The notes below the pieces were generated by a model. It did no database searches. It worked only from the letters and a program-made list of their open reading frames with translations, and had not been told where the DNA came from. The position numbers were made by a program, and so were the translations under genes. From Topomyia yanbarensis (lineage: Eukaryota; Arthropoda; Insecta; Diptera; Culicidae), in the NCBI RefSeq assembly GCF_030247195.1, contig NC_080670.1:216853546-216917545 (forward strand): a DNA stretch of 64,000 nucleotides, written 5' to 3'. Of the stretch, positions 9,506 through 21,500 are shown one piece after another. Numbering within the stretch: position 1 is the first letter of the stretch; each line of letters begins with the position of its first letter.

Positions 9506-12500
9506 GTAAAACACATTGCATTATACTGTTTTATGATGTCGTTTAACACATTATTGGCCGTGTCCGTCCAATGGTGATTAATTTCCCACTAAAATGAGTG
9601 ATCTCATCGCACAGTGCACGCCCCAATGCCTGTCACTCTGTTCAGTGTGCCATTTTGCTATTTCAAGGAAAAATTATTTATAGCGATGGAAATCAAACTG
9701 AATCAGTGTTCCTTCTTTTAGCTTGCTTGTTTTCCAAGACAAAGAAAAGAAATGGTTTGTAATCGTGGAAAAAAAAACTTACACTAATCGCCAAATTTAT
9801 CCCAGCAAGCGTTGACTTTTCCATCTAATGTTTAGATATTTGAGATCGATTCAACGGTTATCGAGATGTGCATTGTTAAGGTTTCTCGTTAGGAAACAAA
9901 TAGGAAAGATTCCAACCACACCGTTAGGTGATTTAAACCGGGGCTTACCCAATAATGCTCATTGATAGACAGTGTGTACAAATACACACCTCACGCGTGT
10001 GTGATATTTATATGCTAGCTCGCTCGGTTGCAATCTAATCTCGGATACGTTTTTCATAGACAGTTCCCATCAACCGATAAGATTACGTTTCTGCTGCTGT
10101 GTCCCGGAGAACTTTTATTGTAAAACATACTGTTTTCTTCTTTTTCTGAACATCATAAAATAATTCATCCCAAGTAAGTATACGCGCACAGTGGGAAATT
10201 CAACCGTTCAATTGCGTCAGAATAGATTGCACCTCGTTCGCGCGAATCGTTGCCATTAGTAGCCGCTAATTTGAATCTCGTTTCGGACCGCTGTTTATTT
10301 TTCTTGCATACCAAAGCCGGACAAGGGAGCGAGAGAGAGAGAGAGAGGTCTGACCCCACCATAGCGTTAGCCATAGTTTTCGTCGTCTCGAACGACTAAA
10401 CATTAAAAATACCCCAAACACACATCAGCAAGCGGTGCAACCGAACCGGCCTGCTGAGATCGCTGAGATGATGTGGGAGATGAAAAACGAGCCGAAAATT
10501 TTTCCCTCGCAGATTTTCGGCTCGGTATTACGCGCGTCACGCCACGCAGCAGAGAGCGGTTGAAGTTTTCAATGTGCCAATCTTCCCTCGCAGTTTGAAG
10601 TTTTGAGTTGTCTGTTTCTGCCAGAGTGCGATCCGGAGGATTCCCTCAGAGTCATGAAAGTAAGATTGATGTTATTTTGCCGTAGCTTTTGATTAGGTTT
10701 TGCTGTGCGTGTGAATCTCCCCATAAATTAGCGAAGAAATTTCCGGTTGACTTTTTAAAGGGAATGTTTATTAATAGCTTTCCAACCTCTCTCACACATA
10801 CTTGACAGGTCAACACATCCAATTCGAGCGATGTTAAACAGGTGAGCTCCTCCGTCCCTGAAACTATTCGATCGAACCATACTAACTGTCGATTTTCATT
10901 CCAGATGAATGGTGACGCCGTTTGGGAGTACGAAGAAATTGCCCTGGTCCGTGGATCGACTGGGCTCGGATTTTCGATTGCCGGCGGAACGGACAATCCG
11001 CACATCAATCTGGATGCTTCGATCTACATTACCAAGGTTATTCCAGGCGGGGCAGCGTACGCGGATGGGCGGCTGCAAGTGAACGATTGCATCGTCTCCG
11101 TCAACGATATGTCCGTGGTGAATGTGACCCACGGGGAGGCAGTGGATGCACTGAAGAAGGCTGGCGAACGGGTTACGTTACACATACGAAGAAAACGACC
11201 GCCGGCGCAGGCGCCCAAACAGGAACATATCGATCTAGTAAAGGGTAACAAGGGACTCGGATTTTCGATCGCCGGTGGCATTGGCAATCAGCACATTCCG
11301 GGCGACAATGGAATCTACGTGACGAAGATCATGGATGGTGGGGCGGCCCACGTTGATGGTCGGCTTGCCGTCGGAGATAAACTGATCGCCGTCAGAACCA
11401 GCGAAGGAGAACGCAATCTCGAGAATGTGGTTCACGAGGAAGCGGTGGCCACGCTGAAGGCAATCACCAACCGGGCAACGCTGATCGTACAGAAGACCAA
11501 CATTCTGCAGGCGCTGGCCAACTCGATCGGGAACCTTAACTCCCTGTCCACTAGTGCAATGAATCAGGTCGGTCAGAGCGTGGTCGATCATGCGGTTTCC
11601 GGTGGTGAGCTGCGATCACACTCGCCCATGCTGGACAACTCATCGTCACGGTATGCGTCCTCGAACCTGCTGGAGTCGGGCATGCCGATCGGGACACCCC
11701 GGGCCGTTAGTCATGAGGATATTGCGAGGTGAGTGTGGGGTTAAGGGACAGAGCAGGGAGTGTTTTTGGGTGAATGGTTTGCAGGAGATTTTTACGGCTA
11801 GTTTGAGTTTTTAGGCGAAAGTAGAGGCGAAAAAACTGCTTGTTTTGTTTACACAGATGGCGCTTTACTTAGAATGATAAACCAAAATCAGGGAAAATTT
11901 AACAACAACCGTTACAAATTATGAATAGATCTATCGGTAATATATACAGTAATGTTCAACGGAAATTGATTAGAAAATTCGGTACTTAATACGTCAAGAC
12001 TGAATCCAACTACCCTGATCACTGATCTATAAGACGGATCATGGATTTGTAGTTCTTGGTAAGCAGCTATACTGATCAACAGGAAAAGGTTATTGCCATC
12101 GGACACATTCGCATGTTGAGTTTGAAGGACAAGTTTTTAAACTATGACTTGATCAATGACAAACGTAATGATGTGGACGATCTTCTAAGTAAGAATGTCT
12201 CAAACACGTCACGAAACTGATCGCAAATATAGCTAATCTTTCGCTCTAATCATTGTCGTCACAGTTGACGGAATTTTAATCTGTAATACGAAGGAATAGC
12301 ATCCAGAATTGAGACATACGAATCATAAATCAACGTTCTGATAGACGATCGACACTTTTTCGATGTCATCGATGTTAGTACCTTTCAAGGACCGAATGTC
12401 GACTCTGCCTATTATCTGATGGTGTGAAAAATTAGCGAAATGCTCTAGCATCGCCGGTTTCGTTCATGTGTAAATCATTCGATGGCACCTTCTCAGAATC

Positions 12501-15500
12501 ACAATTGCTGCTACCTCCGTCACGGTAAAACCTTGTTAGGCCTCCAAGTACATGCAAAACTCAAAACACAAAATTGGGGATACTAGGTTCAGATAATACA
12601 TTTTCGATTTTACTTCGATCTGATTCTGATCATCATTTTCTTTAAGGATATAGTCAACCCCAGCATGACCTGCCAACTTTGCATAGATTACTATGGGATC
12701 TCAAGAGGCGACTACGTACAGCGAACGAAGATAGCAATCCGGAGTAGCAAAGTCTGTCGAAATACAAGATCCGCTACGAATGTAGTAACAAGACATTCGT
12801 AGCGGACCTTGTACATCGACAGACTTCACAGTGTCCATGGCTCGTGTTACAATCCTTTTACACTAAGAATCCTTGATTTGGAACGTACGACGACAGGATT
12901 AACCCCTGAATATATACGTAACAAAGCGCAAAAACATGTAAGGAGTTGATTACGAAGATTGGAAGGACCCTTAGATCCTTTCGAGCTCATATCCAGAGGT
13001 GCGTGGATCTTGAGTATAAACATGAAACTGGCAGATGCTGATGTCCAGACTATCAGGCGCACTTGTACTACGTAAATGACTCGAAGTGCCCAGTATTCAA
13101 CAAATTATCTGAAAAAGTCATGAACATAATGTGATTCCTGAAGAAATCATCCAAAAGATTTAGACGCGGTAATATCCGAGGACCGCAATGAGAATGCAAT
13201 GCGAGTTGGGAGATGTTAATAGAACAAATACACCAGAAAAGTTGCCATTCAGAGCGTAGGTAACGTCGATAAAGCTCGATGGACGTTGCCCACAAACTTA
13301 TACAAATAGGCAGCTTTAAGTTGATTGGTCAGTCTGCCCGTCCCGGTATCGTTTGGCGATAGGAGATGTGATTCAGATGTCACGAATGCGGTCACCTTAT
13401 GCTAAGACAGCTGGACTGGATTTGTAAAGATTGTTGGGAATCAATCATGGACGTAGCTCAGTTCTTCCTGCACTCCTGCGCGCGCCGAGAGCGTCAATTA
13501 GATACACCATACCCTACATCGTCCATCAGGTCTAGTATTATATTGATTTTTTCATTGAGTACCTTCCTCCACAACAAGTCGCTGCCACCACCCACGGTGT
13601 CTTTTTTTAACAACTTTATGCAAAAAAATTCAGCATCTCTGAAACTTCAGGATATGAAAGAATAGGATTTCCCCTTTCATTTGAAACCAAAATCAAAATA
13701 ATCCGTCGGGGGGTCTAGAGCAACTTTTTTTTTTTGAAGTTTTTTTTCATGAAAACAGATTTTACAATGGAACTAGTTCATATTTCTGCCCCTAGATGGT
13801 GCTGTAGACATTCGAACAACACTAAAAGTGAGAATCTGATAGATTGTTTAATTGTCTACAACTTTGTTACCAACTAAAAACCGATTTGAAATTTTTCGGA
13901 AAAGTTGTTTAATATTTTAACGAATTCTAAGTCTAAGTTAGTTTCACAGAAGACCTAGTGGTTTGTCAATTCACAAGCACTTTTTTTATTTGCCAAATAG
14001 TTGTGTTTAGTTCAACAGTGAATTCAGCGGAATTTGAGAGCTTGGAAAGTCTTATCTTTCAGCTGAAAATTATAATTCCCAAATAGAGGGCACCATTAAT
14101 ATTTTGAGATGAAAAGTCTTAGATAAGTGTTGACAAAACTAGTATGATATTAATATTCTTGTTCATGATGGTAAGTGATTCCTCCCGCAGAAACAGGTTT
14201 TGCAATGATGTATGCCTTCATTTTCATTTTTTCGATTGTTCTCAGGGAGGACTGATAACTATTCTTACATGAATCTCCTACTCTGTTGGCATCTTCGTAT
14301 AAAATTCACTTGTCCTGAACTTCAACCTTTATATTCGAACAAACTCAATGAAACTTTTAACGCACCATTGCAATATTTCGCTGATTTCATTGCAACGCAT
14401 GGTTGAAAACGCTGGTTATCCGTTTTGTGACAAACAGTGAACAAAAAACTTTGAGTCTTTGGATCAAGATAATTTTTTTGGGATATATTCGAGGACTTCT
14501 ATGTATATAAGATTTTTGTTGTACTCTTATCATATTTTGTTTTCAAAAGTAATACATTTCGCATAATCTAGGATCAATTTAGTAACAATATCTCGCATAA
14601 TTGATAGGAAATGACCGTAAAATCCAACTGCCACAATATGCTATGCGGAGAAAATTTGAATAAATCGTTTCACGCTAACCACTAATTTGGACAGTTACTG
14701 CTGTAGTTTGCGTTAAATTAGAAACGGTGCGTCCCAACATTTCGTCTTGATCGGAATTATAATAGCTGACTTAAGCGATCATAACCTAAATTATACGACG
14801 TATGGTCCTTTCTAAAACATAAATGTAAGCAAACCCTTGTAACCAAGCAATACCTTCCGATAAATGGTAGCTCCTTCGAAACTATCGGGAAAGATTACAA
14901 ACCAAAAGCACAAATAGTTTTCTGACTCTGTCAAACATCCTAATTTTCAGAAGGTCAATTAGAATTGTCAACGTAATGAATCCCGTCTAATATTTTTATG
15001 CCACTAAACCCAATTATTTTTTTTTGTAATATAATAAGTGCGAGAAAACATATTTCCAAATCACTAGGCCTCGTGTGAAACTATCTTAGATATAACTTTG
15101 TTAAAATCTTAAACAACTTTTCCGGATGATTTCAGATCAATTTTTAGTGGTCAACAAACGTGTAGACAATTAAGTTTTCTATAAAATTCTCACTTTCAGT
15201 GTTGTTCGAATGTATAAAGCACCATCTAGGGACAGAAATATGAACTAGCTCCAGTAGTAAACCTATATTGTTACGAAAAAAAACTTCAAAAAAAAAAGTT
15301 GCTCTAGACCCCCCGACGGATTATTTTGATCTTAGTTTCAAATGAAAGGGGAAAGCCTATTCTTTCATATTCCGAAGTTTCAGAGATGCTGAATTTTTTT
15401 GCATAAAATTGTTCTAATAAATACACCGTGCCACCAATCTCACTCCTTCTCTAGAATGAACCATCAATCGAATTTGTGTCGATAATGCTACCATTCTTGC

Positions 15501-18500
15501 AGCAAACTCCAAGCTGAAAGCATCTAGTTTCCCTGGTTCAGATGACGTTTCCTCGATTTTTGTCAAAACGTGGCCACATTTTTCCAGTTCATAAAATATT
15601 GAACATTTTTGGGGAATCTCGTGTTTAAGTGCCATATCAAAGCTATTCTAGCTGATTGTTTTAGTTGTTGTTTTGTTAGACCCTATTTTCTTTCACTCAA
15701 AATTGCTAAATTGCAGACGACCAACACGTTTTTAAGTCTAAATCGTCGACAACCTGCTTTCGTTCACAAAATATATACTCGATGGATTCGCTGACGGATT
15801 GCAAATCGATGCTATGTACACGGATCTATCTGCGGCCCTTGACAAAATCAACCATTATATTGCAATAGCGAAGTTGGGAAAACTCAGTATTCATGACCAA
15901 ATTTTGCACTGGTTTCGTTCCTACCTCGACGGAAGGTATCCCGCAAGGAAGCCATCTCGGCCCAGCAATATTCCTCCTCTACTTTAATGACGTCAAAATC
16001 AAATTACAAGGACCCCGCCTTTCTTTCACCGACGATATGAACATTTTTCAACCAATACGAGATAAGTCCGATGCCGAGTTTCTTCAGAGAGAACAGCATA
16101 GCTTAAGTACGTAGTGTCGAAATCACATACTAACTACATCATGTAAGGCATCAAGACAGCTTCAATTCATAACCGAAGACTGTCCAACGCCGGTTCAAAA
16201 GCTTTACACTCACACGACATCTTCCTTGGCGAAACAAATTTTAGTTGTCGAGCTACGGAAATCGTTATTAGTTATTACAGCTTAACACTAGGCATCTGGA
16301 GAGACTGCTCTCGAGCCCTTGTCTTTTCGGACTTACTGTCTGTCAGGGCGGATTGCTCTACAATTCTCGGACGACTGGATCATCAACCCCGCACATCTGA
16401 CGCACAGGAACACGAGAAGCGAGTACACGTTACCAAAAAAGAGTTCATTGCTACGGTCGAGATGAAGAATGAAAATGCGCCCGGTTCAAAATGTATCTTC
16501 AATGTGGAGTTATTGTAGCTAACCCGAATATGTTCATGCCGTTACCGCGGATCTCCATAGAACAAGCACATTCTCCATTCCAGTAGAAGATTAAAAAAAG
16601 CTAGGATTTCCGGATGAGCTAACACTATTAGTCACAGCGACGATGGATCGGGTGATGTGCGTTGTTCGAGTATCAGGGAATCTCGAAGAGGGTTACGGCA
16701 AGCTGATGGTCTATCGTGCCTGCTGTTCAACGTTGCGCTAGAAGGTGTAATAAGGAAAGCGGGGATAGACACGAGTAGTGGCACGATCTTCAGGAAGTCC
16801 GTTCAGCTTCTTGGCTTCGTCGACGACATTGACATAATGGCACGGAAATTTGAGGCGATGTCGGAAACGTACATCAGATTGAAAGCTGAAGCCAGCAGGA
16901 TTGGATTTGCCATCAACGTTTCGAAGACAAAATACATGAAATGAAGAGGTTCTAGAGACGATAATGTGAACCTCCTATCCCGAGTTTGAATTGAATGTGA
17001 CGAAATCGAGATGGTCGACGAATTCGTGTATTTGGGCTCACTGGTAACCGCCGACAATGATACCGGCAGAGAATTTCAGAAACGGATGTTGGCGGGAAAT
17101 CGTGCCTACTTTGGACTCCGGAGGACGCTCCGGTCGAACAAAAGTCAAGACAAGACGCTGATTAGACCGGTGGTCCTCTACGGCCACGAGACCTGGACTA
17201 TGCTCGTGGAAGACCAACGCGCCCTTGGAGTTTTCGAACGAAAGATGTTGCGTACCATCTATGGTGGTGTGCAGATAGAAGACGAAACGTGGCACAGGCG
17301 AATGAACCATGAGTTGCATCAGCTGCTGGAAGAATCGTTCATAGCGCATACCGCTAAAATAGAACGTTTGCGGTGGGCTGGACACGTCGTAAGAATGTCG
17401 GACGACGACCCGGTGAAGATGGTTCTTGAGGGCGACCCTACAGGAACAAGAAGACGGGGCGCACAGCGATCACGGTGGATCGACCAGATAGAGGACGACC
17501 TGCGGAGCAGCAATGGATCGAGTGGAGTGAAGACGGCTTCTGCATATAGCAAGAGACAACAAGGCTCTAGCCTGAACAAGAAAGAGAGGATTTCCAACAA
17601 AAGTCTAAGAACCTCCATCGTTATTCAGATTCCTACGGATAAGTTACTAGAGTATATGTAAGATTGAGCTGTTGACTGTCAAAGATGTAGTTCGAATTTT
17701 GGGAAGGAATACGTCATAACGGTGCTCTAAAACGTTAAGGTGGAATAGGAAACAATCTACCGAGAATTGTCAAACAAGGTTCATCCGGTTCATTATGTCA
17801 GTTGGTGTAAAATAAACATTTGAGATTGAAATTCTACATAACTGGCACTGTCTGCAGGATTCCGAAAAACGACTTGGAAAATTGGATACTGATCTATCGG
17901 ATCCGTTATTGATCGCCGGTGAATACTTACTATAGCGGAGATGTGGATCACGTAGGCAGTTAAATTTGTCGAAAACCGGATAACGGAGTAATAACCCTTC
18001 AAGGAACTGTGTTGACGCACATAAGCAATTGCGATTTGATTCACACCTTAGAAGTGCAATCGGTTCAGTTTGTCGATTATGCGTGTGGAGAAGCGTTGAA
18101 AGTGATCGAACAAATCGGTGATCAACAGCAGTAAGAGATGGGTACTGACGTACCGGTCCACGTCGATAATCAGATACGCAGTACCAGTCCACGCTCAAGA
18201 CGAAATTTAATCTAACTTGGCCTAATAGTACCTTCACATCTACTGATGTCCATACGAATGACTTGTTATAGGGATAGGGCTACCAGTAGAGTCCGAAAGC
18301 GAGTAGAAGTCGATAAGCTTCCAAAGTGGCATCATTAGTAGAACACCGTCGAATAAAAAGGTTTTCCATCAGCTAATCACAAACCTATCGATGGAGATAA
18401 ATAGAACGACTTTTAGTTTCTGTCAGGTCATGATTGCTTCAGGGAGTACCTGTAGTGATCCGAACATACGAGGTCGCACATCTTTCCCGAATGGACTGAT

Positions 18501-21500
18501 GTAGATAAAATAATGGAACAAGTAGCCTTTGACTGTCCACGTCTTAAGCTGGAGAGTAGTAAAATGGCATAGTTGGAAGGCAATTTCAAATCAACTTGAA
18601 GGACTGCCTATCTGCACCCATTTCCCGCCTATGCCGCAAGGAAGCATCCTTGACCCGGTAACATTTCTTCTCTATTTTAAGAACGTGAATATAAAATCAC
18701 AAGACTCTCGATGATCATCAACGATATGAAGACTTTTCGACGGTTACGGGATTCAACTAATGCCAACTTTTTCAGACTTTCAGAATTAGCGCCCTTTTAC
18801 TACGTGGTGTGACCTAAATAGAATCGATGTGAATGGTGCTCAATTGTCACGTTCGCGCGGAAGCGTCATCTGATTCACCTCAATTAATGCTTGTGCGACT
18901 CGAACATCAAGAGACCCTCCCGTTAAGGATCTCGGAGTCATTTTAAATTCAGCTCAAACATTGTTCAGCTAGGATAGAATAGTCCTCAGTATATCATCAA
19001 ATGTATCTTCGATATCGGCTGTATTATGGTGTAGTCTGGTTGTGGGTTTCATGGTGTGGGGCCAATCGTGAACATTGATGACAGAATGGATCTGTATCAG
19101 TACAACAAAATATTGTGGGATCATACAGAGCTATCTGCCGAACAGTATTCACTTATGTGGTGAACATGTATGCATGATAAGAACCCTAAGCATACAACTC
19201 GGCTCGATCAGATCGTTAATCTTCCATCATGGCATGCACAAAACTAATAGGTAGTCTGTGGGACGACGTGAATATTACATAAACGATAAGAAATCCGTGA
19301 ATCTGAGTGATCTCAGGTACTCTAAATATCAGAATTATCTTTGGATTAAAGTTAGAGTGGTGTTAATCCTGTTGGAGGGATTCCGTAAGCTTGTCGAAAG
19401 CTTCTCCCATTGTCTAGACTGTCCTCAAGCATACACTAAACAATTATGAACTATTATTATTCACCTAGATAAAAATTAACAGCAATTTTTGAATATGTGC
19501 TAATTCTGTTTCCATGCCTTATTCAACATATTTGTTAATTTTATTCATATAACGACTACGTTATCTGTTCTATAACTGTTGGGGTATATGTCCACTACTG
19601 TATCTGAAACGGGCTAAGGATGTCATTTTCTACACGGTCCACACGAGGCAGCGAGGTGATGCAAACTCGATGTTTACCTTTAATCAAACAAGAAAATAGC
19701 TTAAACATTGATACGTATTGTTTCGTTCCCATGAAAGGTGGCTTTCTGGAAGGACGAACGGAATAATCATTCACCTTGCCGACAGTTTACATATTCTAAT
19801 TATTATTTTCTAGAATTTTCTTTTCAAGGAAATGCACGATTGATTGTGCATCAATTCGTTTATAATAAAAACAAAATCACTCACCCGTAGAACAGCCGAA
19901 ATACATCTCGTTGAAATCGCCAAACAGTGGTGCCGGCAAAAGACATAAACCGGTTTTGCTTTAGAAAATTACGGAAAGCTTTACGCCTTTTCACAATATT
20001 TGGATATACCACAAACCATTTATCTCACTATAATAGGTAAAATAATTTTATGGCATTTTTCCATTCAAACACATTGAAAACTTCATCTTTACACTCTTCA
20101 TTAAGACAATAGTTTTGCCCCACATTCACTTTTTATTGACTTGCCAAATTAATTAATCACTACTTAAGCAAAACATCAACACTTCTTATGAGGTGAAGTT
20201 CCACCGACAGGCACGAACCATCCCACTTCACCAATGAGACATACACCACATTGCTTCACACGTTGATTTGAAAGGGCACTCGCCCGCACACACACATTGG
20301 CTTGGATTCCAGCTCAAAACTTGCAAGCCAGACGCGCGCCACTTCAAACAAAATAAAATGGCTGCAGTAGCAAAAAAATCGAAGCTTCCGTGCGATAGCG
20401 CTTCGATTTGAAACCACTATTAAATTTTGTTGTTCCACCATTTTACATTTGAACTTTCTCACTATGCGATTCCGATCACTTTTTTCTCTGGAATTTCTAT
20501 TTGCGAAAGAATAGCGTTCCTCCAAATATCAAATCACTCGAGCATATCCTATTTGAAGTGGTATTTCAAACAAAATTTAAGCAAAATATCTGAACAATTG
20601 CAAAAGAAAAAAAAAACAAATTTGCAAATGATTAAAAAAGCGGATAAAAATCCCGACGAAATGACGCGACGCGCGAATAAAACCATCTAGTAGGTTTTGC
20701 GATTCGATCACAACTGGCTGCTCGTTTTGGTCGCGATGGCGACGGCCGAAGAAAGAACCGTTAGCGAAAGAGTACACACGCACACTTTGATACTGAACGG
20801 CCTTGAAGACCGCAAGCTTTGTCGCTTACCGTCGCTGTTCCGCGATGTCTTTCACTCAGAGTTAATAATATGTAGTAGAGTTACGCAAGGGGAAACAGGC
20901 AGCATTTTCAATTAATGGAATTTTTATTTTCTGCTTTTTGAAGTATTTTTTTTCAATTTTTATGTTGTATAGTACTCCATAGTTAAACTGTGTCCAACCT
21001 GTAGGACGAGTGACTAAGACCATATGTTATTGTGAAATTGATGGACGTATAAATCGATAAATTTATATTCATTTAAACAAAAGATGGAAGGTGCCCCAAA
21101 GCAACAAAAACTTGCACCATTTTAAACTGGATTCCGACCAGCAGACAACAGAGAAGAAGGAAATGCAGAAACGATTTCCTCCCTATTTGATCCGGAACAA
21201 ACATATTTCCAGGGAAAAAATAAAATAAATGCCAATAAATCATCCAATCGAGCACAACCATGACTATCATATGTAAAAAGTGACAAAAGTTCAAGCAATG
21301 CTGGCTACTGACTTAGCTGATCTGGATTACCACTGTCCATCCTACGTTCGAGCTCCCTCAGCTTGGACCGGTTGGTGTATATTAAAATAGACAAAAAATC
21401 CAGAAGAAGAGGTACCTTAACCCCCCAAACCCTTACCGAATACGACACTGCTCTCCAGCGAACCATTTTCTCCGCCGTGTAGAAATACCCCTCGAAAGCT

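Noticed and set aside
10652..11591. Minus-strand frames of up to 118 residues
   Set aside because: They lie antisense to the dlg1 PDZ1/PDZ2 exon and mirror its codon structure. The sense translation is unmistakable.
17770..18237. 155-residue minus-strand frame
   Set aside because: It sits among + strand retrotransposon debris, has no known motif and no splice signals. Treated as chance.
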